In this document: piece after piece, positions 1 to 8,725 of the stretch
Layout of the letters: the number at the start of each line of letters is the position of its first letter
How positions within the stretch are numbered: position 1 is the first letter of the stretch
From: Chitinophaga pinensis
GTDB lineage: Bacteria; Bacteroidota; Bacteroidia; CAMBQF01
Assembly (NCBI GenBank): GCA_945869825.1
Contig: CAMBQF010000004.1
Span: 1 to 51,560, forward strand
Direction: 5' to 3'
Length of the DNA stretch: 51,560 nt
Notes under the pieces: generated by a model
What the model saw: only the letters and a program-made list of their open reading frames with translations
Told to the model about the DNA's origin: nothing
Database searches by the model: none
Program-made: the position numbers and the translations under genes

Positions 1-1269
1 GAGATAGTAAAAATGCCCAAGCTTAGCGATACCATGACCGAAGGGGTGGTATCTAAATGGCACAAAAACGTTGGCGACACGGTTAAAAACGGCGACTTAT
101 TAGCCGAGATTGAAACCGACAAGGCCACTATGGAATTTGAATCGTTTCAGGATGGTGTGCTTTTATACCGTGGCATAGAAGAAGGCCAGGCAACTCCAGT
201 AGATGCCGTATTGGCTATTTTAGGCAAAGCCGGCGAAGATTTCCAGCCCTTACTTGACGAGTACAACAAAGGCATGGCTAAGCCTGCTGAAGAAGCTGCC
301 CCTGCCGCCGAAGCACCTAAAGCTGAAACTGCAAACGAAGAGGTAAAAGCAGCCCCTGTTGCCGAGAAAAAAACGGTAGTAACTGCTGCACCGGCTTCTA
401 AAGAAGAATCAACCTCTACTGATGGCCGCTTAAAAGCATCGCCATTGGCTAAAGCACTGGCAGAAGATAAAGGCATAAACCTGAACACTATAAAAGGCAG
501 CGGCGACGGTGGCCGCGTGGTTAAACGCGATATTGAAAACTACCAGGGCGGGCATGTATCATTAGCCAGCATGGAAGAAAGCTATACCGAAGTTCCGGTA
601 TCGCAAATGCGTAAAACCATTGCCAAACGCCTGGGCGAGAGCAAATTTAGCGCCCCGCACTTTTACATTACCATGGATATTGAGATGGACCGCTGCATGG
701 ATGCACGAGAGGCCATTAACAAAATAGCACGTGTTAAGATATCGTTTAACGATATTGTGATAAAAGCCGCTGCCGCCGCATTGCGCGATAACCCAAAAAT
801 TAACTCATCATGGCTGGGCGACCGCATACGCTACAACAATCACATACACATAGGTATGGCTGTTGCGGTAGAAGATGGTTTGCTGGTGCCGGTTATCCGC
901 TTTGCCGATGCTAAAACACTTAGCCAGATAGCTACTGAAACTAAAGACCTTGGTGGCAAAGCCAAAGAGAAAAAGCTACAGCCGGCCGATTGGGAAGGCA
1001 ACACCTTTACCATATCTAACCTTGGTATGTTTGGTGTAGAAGAGTTTACGGCAATCATCAACTCACCCGACTCGTGCATACTGGCTGTAGGCGGCATTAA
1101 GCAGGTGCCTGTGGTTAAAAACGGACAGATAGTACCGGGCAATACGATGCGTGTAACCCTAAGTTGCGACCACCGCTCGGTAGATGGTGCTTTGGGGGCC
1201 AAGTTCCTGGTATCGCTTAAAAACTACCTGGAAAACCCTGTGTTGCTATTAGGGATGGGCTCTATTTAG
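1..1269 (+). CDS. pdhC: Pyruvate dehydrogenase complex E2, dihydrolipoamide acetyltransferase (5' end outside window)
   Basis: E2 core of the pyruvate dehydrogenase complex; it moves the acetyl group from lipoamide to CoA in the cytoplasm. The frame is open to base 1 (codons for E-I-V-K precede the Met at 13), and E2 proteins normally have a few residues before MPKLSDTMTEG, so the true start lies upstream of the window. Counting from the Met at 13: a single lipoyl domain at about 1-77 with the lipoylated lysine in ETDKATM (about K37); an Ala/Glu/Lys/Pro-rich flexible linker to about 135; a peripheral subunit-binding domain at about 140-177 (ASPLAKALA...GRVVKRDI); then the catalytic acyltransferase domain, with the conserved CDHRSVDGALGAKF motif near the C-terminus (His about 387, Asp about 391). 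One lipoyl domain is the mitochondrial-like architecture. A strong terminator follows. The E1 genes, if linked, would be upstream. Confidence 0.96.
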   Translation, partial: EIVKMPKLSDTMTEGVVSKWHKNVGDTVKNGDLLAEIETDKATMEFESFQDGVLLYRGIEEGQATPVDAVLAILGKAGEDFQPLLDEYNKGMAKPAEEAAPAAEAPKAETANEEVKAAPVAEKKTVVTAAPASKEESTSTDGRLKASPLAKALAEDKGINLNTIKGSGDGGRVVKRDIENYQGGHVSLASMEESYTEVPVSQMRKTIAKRLGESKFSAPHFYITMDIEMDRCMDAREAINKIARVKISFNDIVIKAAAAALRDNPKINSSWLGDRIRYNNHIHIGMAVAVEDGLLVPVIRFADAKTLSQIATETKDLGGKAKEKKLQPADWEGNTFTISNLGMFGVEEFTAIINSPDSCILAVGGIKQVPVVKNGQIVPGNTMRVTLSCDHRSVDGALGAKFLVSLKNYLENPVLLLGMGSI

Positions 1270-1294
1270 TTGATAGAAATTAAAGACGTAAGAT

Positions 1295-1326
1295 AAAAAA
1301 GCCCCGGCAGATGTCGGGGCTTTTAT
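1295..1326 (+). terminator. Rho-independent terminator after pdhC
   Basis: GCCCCG at 1301-1306 pairs with CGGGGC at 1315-1320 around an 8-base loop, flanked by an A-run and followed by TTTTATT. It lies 25 bases past the E2 stop. Confidence 0.85.
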
Positions 1327-1431
1327 TACCCCGTTTTTTTAATTCAATAATTTTACCTATTTATGCTAATTAAAACCTCTCTAATTTAAAAAAGTAATCT
1401 ATTAGCTAAAAAACCTTCAAACATTAAAATT

Positions 1432-2049
1432 ATGGAATCAAATACACCAAATGGAGTGCTGAGGCAACAAGCCTTGGATACATTAAAAGGCCAATGGGGT
1501 TTGCCTATTGGAACATTTTTATTATATGGTATTATAGTAGGCGTTATTGGCGCTATACCATTGGCAGGGCCATTAACCTCCTTAGTTATTACCGGGCCTT
1601 TTTCTTTAGGCCTCGCTATATTTAGCTTATCAGTATCACGCAAAACAAATCCTCAGTTAGAGCAAATTTTTCAAGGATTCAATAATTTTACCAATGCCCT
1701 TGTAGCCTACCTGCTTATGGTGTTATATATATTGCTATGGTCGCTGTTGCTTATTATACCTGGTATTATAGCTGCTTTATCATATGCAATGGTATTTTTT
1801 ATTATTGCTGATGAGCCCAACATTAAACCCGCCGACGCCCTGCGCAAAAGCAAAGCTATGATGGATGGGAATAAAACGAAATTATTCTTAATGATTTTAG
1901 TTTTTATGCTTTTAGCAATAGCATGTGTTTTTACATTATTTATAGGCTTTTTATGGTTATCGCCATTTATGCAGGTAACTATGGCCAAGTTTTATGAGGA
2001 TATAAAAAACAATACCGCGCCAGCTGATGCTACTGCTATAAGTGCTTAA
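1432..2049 (+). CDS. DUF975-like integral membrane protein
   Basis: 205-residue polytopic membrane protein. A short soluble N-terminus (LRQQALDTLKGQWGLPIGTF) leads into a Gly-rich hydrophobic segment at about 24-65, then further hydrophobic segments at about 88-125 and 150-178. The N-terminal 'ALDTLKGQW' pattern followed by a hairpin membrane segment, and 'FYEDIKNN' near the end, fit the DUF975 family, whose function is unknown. It starts at ATG 1432 after an AT-rich 100-base leader and appears monocistronic, with the pdhC terminator upstream and hairpins downstream. The assignment rests on overall pattern, so the family name is less certain than the membrane location. Confidence 0.7.
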   Translation: MESNTPNGVLRQQALDTLKGQWGLPIGTFLLYGIIVGVIGAIPLAGPLTSLVITGPFSLGLAIFSLSVSRKTNPQLEQIFQGFNNFTNALVAYLLMVLYILLWSLLLIIPGIIAALSYAMVFFIIADEPNIKPADALRKSKAMMDGNKTKLFLMILVFMLLAIACVFTLFIGFLWLSPFMQVTMAKFYEDIKNNTAPADATAISA

Positions 2050-2053
2050 TACA

Positions 2054-2092
2054 AATCTTCTAAAAATTGCCACGAACGAGTTTTAGAAGATT
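2054..2092. repeat. AT-rich 12-bp inverted repeat downstream of the DUF975-like gene
   Basis: AATCTTCTAAAA (2054-2065) and TTTTAGAAGATT (2081-2092) are perfect inverted repeats around a 15-base loop. No U-tract follows, so it is not a classic terminator; it may stabilise the 3' end of the mRNA. A true terminator lies just beyond. Confidence 0.5.
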
Positions 2093-2125
2093 AAAGCCCT
2101 GACTAAATACTAAAAAATTAAATAA

Positions 2126-2158
2126 GCAAAAGCCCTTCGTAATAAGGGCTTTTGCTTT
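2126..2158 (+). terminator. Strong terminator, perfect 12-bp stem
   Basis: GCAAAAGCCCTT (2126-2137) and AAGGGCTTTTGC (2144-2155) pair perfectly with a 6-base loop. A/T runs on both sides would allow action in either direction. Confidence 0.85.
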
Positions 2159-2206
2159 AAGCTTGCCTGCTCACAACATTTTTTGTATATTGTAGTTATA
2201 TACCAT

Positions 2207-2812
2207 ATGACTGCGCACATTAAAATAGTATTCCTTCTTGTACTTTCGGCTCTTGGGCTAAAAGCACAACAAACGACTATTTTAGAGAGTTTTGATGCAA
2301 CTGCCATTAACGGCAAAGTACAGCTAAGCTGGCAAATTATTGCTGGCAGTACCTGCGATGGCATCCGTATTTTACACTCTACAGATAGTATAAATTATAC
2401 CCAGGTTGGCGAAATTATAGGCGTATGCGGTAGCTTTACAGAGCCTGTAAACTACAGTTTTACGCACGATATGCCCCAACAAAATGGCCGCAATTATTAT
2501 AGGTTGCAACTGGGTACATTGGGCAAATCGCCAACGATAGTGGTTAGCTTGGTAGACACTAAAGCTGCAGGCTACCAAATACGTCCACACCCGGTAAATG
2601 GGGCCGCAATGTTATATTTTGATAATGCAAACCAGCAACCGCATACCCTTACAATTAATAACATTAGCGGCAGCCAAGCCGAAAAATATTACACAACAAA
2701 CAATGTTTTTTATATTCAGCCAGTGGGGGCTGCAAATGGTTTATACCTGTTTACTATTGCTGATGACAAAGAGAATATAAAGCTAAAAGGTAAGCTGCTT
2801 ATTTTGCAATAA
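2207..2812 (+). CDS. Small secreted protein with a probable T9SS C-terminal sorting domain
   Basis: 201 residues from ATG 2207; the frame also opens earlier at a TTG (2183), but ATG 2207 gives a normal signal peptide (MTAHIKIVFLLVLSALGLKA, cleavage near AQQ). The middle part (AINGKVQLSWQI...GIRILHSTDSINYTQVGEI) resembles a fibronectin-III-like or 'discoidin-like' beta module common before sorting domains in Bacteroidota. The C-terminal ~75 residues (YQIRPHPVNGAAMLYFDN to LKGKLLIL) look like a type A T9SS sorting domain, with P-N/H-P-V near its start, G-L-Y-L-F before the end and a K-G-K-L final strand. Function beyond export to the cell surface is unknown. Confidence 0.7.
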   Translation: MTAHIKIVFLLVLSALGLKAQQTTILESFDATAINGKVQLSWQIIAGSTCDGIRILHSTDSINYTQVGEIIGVCGSFTEPVNYSFTHDMPQQNGRNYYRLQLGTLGKSPTIVVSLVDTKAAGYQIRPHPVNGAAMLYFDNANQQPHTLTINNISGSQAEKYYTTNNVFYIQPVGAANGLYLFTIADDKENIKLKGKLLILQ

Positions 2813-2926
2813 ATTTATTAATTAGGTATAAAAGCCTCCTTTTTAACATAAGATTATTTGTAATTATTAAATTACTAAAGCTGTAGTAAAGTGATATATA
2901 TCAGTAATTAGCTACCGTTTTGCGCT

Positions 2927-2934
2927 TACATTTG
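2927..2934 (+). promoter_or_regulatory. TAnnTTTG -7 promoter element
   Basis: TACATTTG matches the Bacteroidota -7 consensus exactly; it is 34 bases before the ATG of the HlyD-like gene and heads the three-gene transporter operon. Confidence 0.6.
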
Positions 2935-2968
2935 CACAGCATAATTTGATAAGGTAAGCTATTATTAT

Positions 2969-4060
2969 ATGAGTATACATTACCGCATAGGGCTAACAAT
3001 AATACCTTTTTTGGTATTATTGTCCTGCAATTCTGAAAAAACCACACACCCCATAGAGAAGAAATTGGTTGAGGCCGTATATGCCTCGGGCAAGGTTATT
3101 CCGGCAAACGATTATAAAATATACTCGCTGGCAGATGGTACCATTTTGCAGCGCCCGGTAACCGAGGGCGACAGTGTTACCGCAGGGCAACTATTATTTA
3201 CTATTGACAACACCACACAACAGGCCCAAACAGCTACTGCCCGTGCCGCTTTTGCTTATGCTGAAGATAATTATGGTAATAGTTCGCCCATACTGCAAGA
3301 CCTTAAATACCAGCTTACCAGCTTGCAGATAAAGCTAAGCGACGACTCTGTAAACTTTATCCGCCAACGCAATTTGTACGATAGTAAAAGCACATCGAAA
3401 TTTGATTTTGACAAAGCAAAGCTGCGCTACGAAACTGCACAAAACGATGTAAAGAGCGCCCGCGATCGTTACAACAAAACGCGCAACCAGCTTAAGCTTG
3501 ATTACGAGAATGCTAAAAATCAGCTAAACATAAGCACCACCCAAAGCGGGTATTACGATGTTAAAAGCAGCATTAACGGGTTGGTGTATGAACTATACAA
3601 AAAGCCAGGCGAGGCGGTGCGCCGTTTCGACCCTCTGGCCGCTATTGGCAACAAAGGCAGCTTTTATATTCAACTTTGGGTTGATGAACTGGATATTAAT
3701 AAAGTAAAACCCGGCCAGCAGGTGGCCATTACTATGGACCTGCACAAGGGCAAAACCTTTAAGGCTATAGTTAAAAAAATATATCCTGTGCTTAACGAGC
3801 AAAACCAAAGCATACGCGTTGATGCTGAGTTTATAGAAGCCCCGCCAACACTTATAGCCAACGCACTGGTAGAGGCTAATATTGTTATTACAGAAAAAGA
3901 CAAGGTACTTACCCTGCCTAAAAAATATATCATTGGCGACTCAGTAAAAGTTAAGGGGCAGGATAAATACGTGCACATTAAAAAAGGGCTTGAGAATAAT
4001 GAGGATGTAGAAGTGTTGGAGGGCCTAACCCCATCATCAGAAATAGTAATACCCAACTAA
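2969..4060 (+). CDS. HlyD/RND-type periplasmic adaptor lipoprotein
   Basis: 363-residue membrane fusion protein linking an inner-membrane ABC permease to outer components. The N-terminus has a lipoprotein signal ending in the lipobox LLSC, so the mature protein would be lipid-anchored. After a first half barrel-sandwich motif (IYSLADGTILQRPVTEGDSV) comes a long alpha-hairpin (about 75-190) rich in Q/K/N, then the second half (KSSINGLVYELYKKPGEAV), a beta-barrel region and a membrane-proximal domain ending EVLEGLTPSSEIVIPN. Three bases separate its stop from the permease ATG at 4064, so adaptor, permease and ATPase form one operon. The substrate is not readable; MacAB-like export of lipoproteins, peptides or small molecules is possible. 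Confidence 0.9.
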   Translation: MSIHYRIGLTIIPFLVLLSCNSEKTTHPIEKKLVEAVYASGKVIPANDYKIYSLADGTILQRPVTEGDSVTAGQLLFTIDNTTQQAQTATARAAFAYAEDNYGNSSPILQDLKYQLTSLQIKLSDDSVNFIRQRNLYDSKSTSKFDFDKAKLRYETAQNDVKSARDRYNKTRNQLKLDYENAKNQLNISTTQSGYYDVKSSINGLVYELYKKPGEAVRRFDPLAAIGNKGSFYIQLWVDELDINKVKPGQQVAITMDLHKGKTFKAIVKKIYPVLNEQNQSIRVDAEFIEAPPTLIANALVEANIVITEKDKVLTLPKKYIIGDSVKVKGQDKYVHIKKGLENNEDVEVLEGLTPSSEIVIPN

Positions 4061-4063
4061 ACC

Positions 4064-5317
4064 ATGGCCAGCACAAACGTTAAAATAGCTGTCCGCCATT
4101 TGCTTAGCAAGAAAAAGCAAACGGTTATTGCCATACTCGGTGTTACGTTTGGTATAGCCATGTACATTATAATGGCATCGGTTATGGCGGGTGTAAACTC
4201 AATGTTAGATGACTTGACCTTTCAATCTACAGCGCACATAAGGTTGTACAAAGAGGCTGATATATCTAAAAAGCCTGCTTTAGCGGCAAATTACGATAGC
4301 AAAACAACCATGGTGGTGGTATTGCATCAGGGGCCTAAAAACGAGAAGCTGAATATTAAAAACCCGGAGCAGGTAATTACCAACCTGCGAAAAGACCCTG
4401 CCGTGGCCGGGGTATCGGCACAGGTAAGTACACCGGTATTTTACAACTACGGAGCCCTGCAATACAATGGGGTTTTATTGGGGGTTGACATTAACGATGA
4501 AGACAAGCTTTTTAACATTAAAAAGAACATACAAAATGGCAATGTAGATGATCTGCTTAGTATAAGCAACGGGGTATTACTGGGTGCGGGGCTGGCCAAA
4601 AAATTTAATGTTACAACGGGCGATAATGTTACTGTAACAACGCCTAAAGGTGTAGTCTATCTACTTAAAATAGTAGGCATATATAAATCGGGCCTGGGGA
4701 CTATAGATAATGTGCGTAGCTACGTATCGTTAAGCACCGCACAAAAGCTGTTGCAAAAAGACAAAACCTATATTACTGATATTAGCCTTAAGCTAAAAAA
4801 CAGAGATGCCGCGGTGGCAAAATCTATTGAATACAGTAACCTGTATGATGCGAAAGCAGAGAACTGGAAAGAGGCAAATGCTGTGTTTGAACAAGGCACC
4901 GTAGTGCGTAATATTATGACCTATGTAGTATCTATAACCCTGCTTATTGTAGCAGGCTTTGGCATTTACAACATCATCAGTATGAATGTGCACAACAAGA
5001 TTAAAGACATTGCCATACTTAAGGCTACCGGTTTTTCTGGTAAAGATGTGGTGCGCATATTTATGATGCAGGCTATGATTATTGGTTTTATGGGCGCTTT
5101 AACAGGTATTATTATCGGATTCTTACTATCGCTGGCTATATCTACCATACCCTTTACTGGTGGAGAGTTTGCTGCTATAGACCGTTTTCCGGTTAAGTTT
5201 AATGTTATGTTTTATGTTTTTGCTATTGCTTTTGGCATTATCACCACATTATTGGCGGCCTATTTTCCATCGCGTAAAGCATCAATGGTTGACCCTGTTG
5301 TAATTTTAAGAGGATAG
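4064..5317 (+). CDS. ABC transporter permease, MacB/FtsX family
   Basis: 417 residues with the type VII ABC transporter topology: an N-terminal transmembrane helix (about 18-40, following KIAVRHLLSKKKQTVIAILG), a large periplasmic MacB_PCD-type domain (about 45-275), then three C-terminal helices (about 283-305, 330-358, 378-400) forming the FtsX domain, with the coupling-helix signature NKIKDIAILKATGFSGKDV between the second and third helices. Unlike MacB itself the ATPase is not fused; it is the next gene, starting 2 bases after this stop. Together with the adaptor it would form a tripartite mechanotransmission exporter. Confidence 0.92.
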   Translation: MASTNVKIAVRHLLSKKKQTVIAILGVTFGIAMYIIMASVMAGVNSMLDDLTFQSTAHIRLYKEADISKKPALAANYDSKTTMVVVLHQGPKNEKLNIKNPEQVITNLRKDPAVAGVSAQVSTPVFYNYGALQYNGVLLGVDINDEDKLFNIKKNIQNGNVDDLLSISNGVLLGAGLAKKFNVTTGDNVTVTTPKGVVYLLKIVGIYKSGLGTIDNVRSYVSLSTAQKLLQKDKTYITDISLKLKNRDAAVAKSIEYSNLYDAKAENWKEANAVFEQGTVVRNIMTYVVSITLLIVAGFGIYNIISMNVHNKIKDIAILKATGFSGKDVVRIFMMQAMIIGFMGALTGIIIGFLLSLAISTIPFTGGEFAAIDRFPVKFNVMFYVFAIAFGIITTLLAAYFPSRKASMVDPVVILRG

Positions 5318-5319
5318 TT

Positions 5320-5994
5320 ATGGCAGAGGTTATTTTAGACGCTAAACACATTAGCAAATACTTTTACGAGCCTGAGAAATTCAAGGTATTAGATGATGTA
5401 TCGTTTAACGTAGCCAAAGGCGAGTTTTTAACCCTTGTGGGCAAATCGGGTAGTGGCAAAAGCACCCTGCTATACATACTCAGTACTATGGATACTGACT
5501 ATGAAGGTGAACTTATTTTAAACAGCGTAAATCTGCGCGGCCAAACGCAAGACCAGCTGGCGGCTTTTCGTAACGAGCATATAGGGTTTGTATTCCAGTT
5601 CCACTTTTTGCTACCTGAGTTTACTGTGTTGGAAAATGTGATGCTACCTGCACTTAAGCTGGGCAAATTAGCTAAAGCAGAGATAGAACACAACGCTTAC
5701 GAAAACCTTAAAATACTGGGGCTGGAAGACCAGGCGCTTAAGCTATCGTCTAAACTATCGGGCGGGCAACAGCAACGGGTGGCCGTAGCGCGTGCTTTAA
5801 TCAACAAGCCTACCATTATAATGGGTGATGAGCCTACGGGCAACCTTGACTCTGTAAACACACAGGTTATCTTCGATATATTCCAGCAACTGGCCCACGA
5901 ACAGAAACAAACATTGATTGTAGTAACCCACGATGATGACTTTGCCAAGCGCAGCGACCGTACGGTGGTTATGAGCGATGGAAAAATAATCTAA
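5320..5994 (+). CDS. ABC transporter ATP-binding protein (MacB/LolD type)
   Basis: 224 residues, the normal length for a LolD-like ATPase. Walker A GKSGSGKST starts at about residue 41, the Q-loop is in VFQFHFLLPEFTVLENV, the signature motif LSGGQQQR is at about 146-153, Walker B IIMGDEPTGNLDS at about 166 and the switch His is in VVTHDDDFA. It energises the permease encoded just upstream. Its stop codon ends at 5994 and the next gene, on the other strand, ends at 5995, leaving no room for a terminator. Confidence 0.95.
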   Translation: MAEVILDAKHISKYFYEPEKFKVLDDVSFNVAKGEFLTLVGKSGSGKSTLLYILSTMDTDYEGELILNSVNLRGQTQDQLAAFRNEHIGFVFQFHFLLPEFTVLENVMLPALKLGKLAKAEIEHNAYENLKILGLEDQALKLSSKLSGGQQQRVAVARALINKPTIIMGDEPTGNLDSVNTQVIFDIFQQLAHEQKQTLIVVTHDDDFAKRSDRTVVMSDGKII

Positions 5995-7251
5995 CTACTT
6001 CGCATATGTTACCTTTGCCTTCTCAGCATGCTTTAAAAACGGCAATAACCAAACGGTAGTAATACCCACATAAAGCAATGCACCCGATGCTGTGGCCCAT
6101 AATGGGGATGTGTTTTGCAGACTAACAATAAACAATATACCTATAGTAACATTCTTGGCTATTTCCATTATAAAAGCCCAGCGGCGCATGTCGCTCAAAC
6201 CGCCTATAGTGGTTATAGAAAGTACTACCAAAAACACAGGCCCAATAATATCAATAAGGTCCCACTCTTTTGATTTTAACAATACAAACACAGCAAATAC
6301 TAAAGCCAACACAAACTGCACAAAGGCATACACATTCATGCCCAATGGCACTTCCGTATCGTACTTAATAATATTTTGAGGGTCTACTTTTACACTTTTA
6401 TATGGGGGCAGGTTTACAGGCCTCCAACCCGGCGGCATAAACCACACTTTAAACTTATCCTTCCAGCTTTTAGCATGCCATGCATCGTGTGCCAAATCAT
6501 AAAACGACTCAATATTTGCCCACAATGGGTTCCAGCTGTTAAGGGGTTTGGTAATACCGTATACTACCTCTTCGCCCTCAGGCTCAAAAGTGCCAAATAA
6601 CTTATCCCAGATTATCAATGCGCCGCCGTGGTTACGGTCTATATACTGCGGGTTTTTACCATGGTGAACACGGTGGTGAGATGGAGTGTTCATAAACAAC
6701 TCCAGTATACCCAGCCTACCTACTGCGCGGGTATGCAAAAAGTATTGCCATAGCAAATCGAACGCGCTGGCTACCAAAAACATTTCTACTGAAAAACCGG
6801 CAAAAGCCATAACCAGATAAAAAGGCCACGAAAACAATCCTTGGAAAGTACCCTGGCGCAAGGCGGTAGAGAGGTTATACTCTTCGCTGCTATGGTGTAC
6901 CACATGCGATGCCCATATAACGTTAATACCATGGCTAAAGCGGTGAAACCAGTAATACAAAAAATCGAATACAAAAAAGGCTATTACAAACCATAACGCC
7001 GTTTCGGGTATGACAGGCACATTAAACAGGTGTTGTATCGATGCATTTTCATAAATCCACCAATAGCTGCCTAATACCATTAGGTGGATAAAAATTCCGA
7101 TTATCTGCTGAATAACCCCGGTACTGATTGACGACAACGAATCATTCAACCTGTAATATTTCTGCTTTGCAAAACGCAGGTATAACAACTCTATACCTAT
7201 AAACCCAAGGTAAATAGGTATTACAATCATCGATAAAAGTTCACTGAGCAT
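5995..7251 (-). CDS. Sterol desaturase / fatty acid hydroxylase family membrane protein (AGMO-like)
   Basis: 418-residue di-iron membrane oxygenase. The eight-histidine signature is present: FHRFSH, then HVVHHSSEEYN, and HHRVHHG followed by NHGG further on, within a polytopic membrane protein (helices near the N-terminus and at about 40-70, 85-105, 135-170). Past the catalytic half there is an extra C-terminal membrane region of about 130 residues with four hydrophobic segments, the layout of alkylglycerol monooxygenase (TMEM195) rather than of short C-4 sterol desaturases. The substrate is probably a lipid; an ether-lipid or fatty acyl role is inference. A perfect -7 element lies 19 bases before the ATG. 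Confidence 0.88.
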   Translation of the reverse strand: MLSELLSMIVIPIYLGFIGIELLYLRFAKQKYYRLNDSLSSISTGVIQQIIGIFIHLMVLGSYWWIYENASIQHLFNVPVIPETALWFVIAFFVFDFLYYWFHRFSHGINVIWASHVVHHSSEEYNLSTALRQGTFQGLFSWPFYLVMAFAGFSVEMFLVASAFDLLWQYFLHTRAVGRLGILELFMNTPSHHRVHHGKNPQYIDRNHGGALIIWDKLFGTFEPEGEEVVYGITKPLNSWNPLWANIESFYDLAHDAWHAKSWKDKFKVWFMPPGWRPVNLPPYKSVKVDPQNIIKYDTEVPLGMNVYAFVQFVLALVFAVFVLLKSKEWDLIDIIGPVFLVVLSITTIGGLSDMRRWAFIMEIAKNVTIGILFIVSLQNTSPLWATASGALLYVGITTVWLLPFLKHAEKAKVTYAK

Positions 7252-7270
7252 TTTAGTACTGTATATGTAT

Positions 7271-7278
7271 CAAATTTA
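7271..7278 (-). promoter_or_regulatory. TAnnTTTG -7 element for the desaturase gene
   Basis: Reads TAAATTTG on the minus strand, 19 bases ahead of the ATG at 7251. Confidence 0.6.
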
Positions 7279-7302
7279 ACAATTTATTATCTAAAAATAA
7301 AG

Positions 7303-8583
7303 CTACCTGCCAGCTATAATAACCTTAATACTTTTGGCAAAACCATCGCCTGTAAACCGGGCAATATAAATGCCTTGTGCAAGGCTATACGCATTGTATT
7401 CTACAAGCGTTTTACCCGCTACGGCAAGCTGTAGCCTTTCTACCAAACGCCCTTGCAGGTTATAAATCTCCATAGTAGTCTTAGCAGGTTGCGGTGCGGT
7501 TAATTCAAACGTAAGCCTATCAGTTGCAGGTTGCGGAAAAGCCTTAACGCTAAACGCATCAGCTGTTATCTCCGGTGTGCTTACAAACACTCCCGCCTCG
7601 TTGTAAACCGATATCCCTTTAAACGTAGCGAACCATTTATAAGAGCTATCATCTACCACAATATCATATACATAATTGCTGGCAATACCGCCCGAACCAA
7701 ATTGGTATTTGGCCCACATGGCGGTATCCCTGCGCGCAAAAGCAAAAGAATTGTCGTTAGTGCCAATGTAGGCATCTTCATTATCATCAAAGGTTATAGC
7801 CCAAACCTTATCGAAATAAATACCCGTGGTTAATGAGTCCATAACCGTTACAGCTTCTGTATTCGGATTAAAAAGCACCAGTCCGCTATCGGGCAATTCA
7901 GAGCCGCTGCCAGCCCAAATATTCCCATCGGGCGCCACAGTTACCTTCTTTACAAAATCAAAAGGCATATTGCTGTTGGTAGTGTTATAGGAAATAAATA
8001 CCTCACCCACCTGGTCAAATTTAACCAGCCCTTTGCTGTTGCTCCCCAACCATATTGCGCCCGTGCCTTTTGCAATACTCTCAACCCTGTTTTGGGGGAT
8101 GTTTGATGTTTGGGTGTTGAATACTACCCAGTTGTCGTTACCTGCATCGTACCAAAACAAGCCGTCTTCTTCGCTACCCGCCATTACGTTGCCATTGGCA
8201 TCAGCTTCAATACATAGAAAAAACACCGGGTTGGCGTTTAGCGTATCCTCGTAGTAGGTAGTCCAGTTAGTACCATCAAACTTAGCTATACCGTTATTGG
8301 TGGCTGCCCAAACATTGTTGGCCCCATCAATAGCCACCCCCCGCACAATATTGCTTGGTAGGCCTGAATTACCTGTATTGTAAGTTGTCCAGTTATCGCC
8401 ATCGGTTTTAACTAAGCCGCTGTAGGTGCCTACCCATTTGGTATTGTTTTGGTCTACTGCCAGGCTGATGATAATATTGGTTGGCAGCGCTACGTTAGAT
8501 GAGTCGAAGGTTTTCCACTCGGTAACCTGTGCGTTAATCACTGCTGAAATAGAAAGCAATAAGATGATAATAGCCTTTTTCAT
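7303..8583 (-). CDS. Secreted beta-propeller protein with T9SS type A sorting domain
   Basis: 426 residues. A clean signal peptide (MKKAIIILLLSISAVINA, then Q) is followed by repeated 'two-component regulator propeller' blades: recurring N-x-x-W-V-G-T, VWAATNNGIAKFDG, IWLGSNSKGLVKFD and YKWFATFKGISVYN units at roughly 45-residue spacing from about 50 to 335. The last ~80 residues (VKAFPQPATDRLTFEL ... SLAQGIYIARF ... KSIKVIIAG) form a T9SS type A sorting domain. There is no kinase part, so this is a free-standing propeller exported to the surface or medium. The blade motif is usually a ligand sensor when fused to hybrid histidine kinases; here its role is unknown. Confidence 0.88.
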   Translation of the reverse strand: MKKAIIILLLSISAVINAQVTEWKTFDSSNVALPTNIIISLAVDQNNTKWVGTYSGLVKTDGDNWTTYNTGNSGLPSNIVRGVAIDGANNVWAATNNGIAKFDGTNWTTYYEDTLNANPVFFLCIEADANGNVMAGSEEDGLFWYDAGNDNWVVFNTQTSNIPQNRVESIAKGTGAIWLGSNSKGLVKFDQVGEVFISYNTTNSNMPFDFVKKVTVAPDGNIWAGSGSELPDSGLVLFNPNTEAVTVMDSLTTGIYFDKVWAITFDDNEDAYIGTNDNSFAFARRDTAMWAKYQFGSGGIASNYVYDIVVDDSSYKWFATFKGISVYNEAGVFVSTPEITADAFSVKAFPQPATDRLTFELTAPQPAKTTMEIYNLQGRLVERLQLAVAGKTLVEYNAYSLAQGIYIARFTGDGFAKSIKVIIAGR

Positions 8584-8711
8584 AAGGTAAATATAGGCAG
8601 CAAAGGCATTAATTTACACCCGAATGTGCAATCAATTAAAATATGTTTGTTAAAACAACAGACGGTTGGCATTGTAACCGATTAGGTATACATTCGTATC
8701 TACCTTTTAGG

Positions 8712-8719
8712 TAATTTTG
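8712..8719 (+). promoter_or_regulatory. TAnnTTTG -7 element, 6 bases from the start codon
   Basis: TAATTTTG lies 6 bases before ATG 8726, predicting an almost leaderless mRNA. Confidence 0.6.
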
Positions 8720-8725
8720 TAGTTT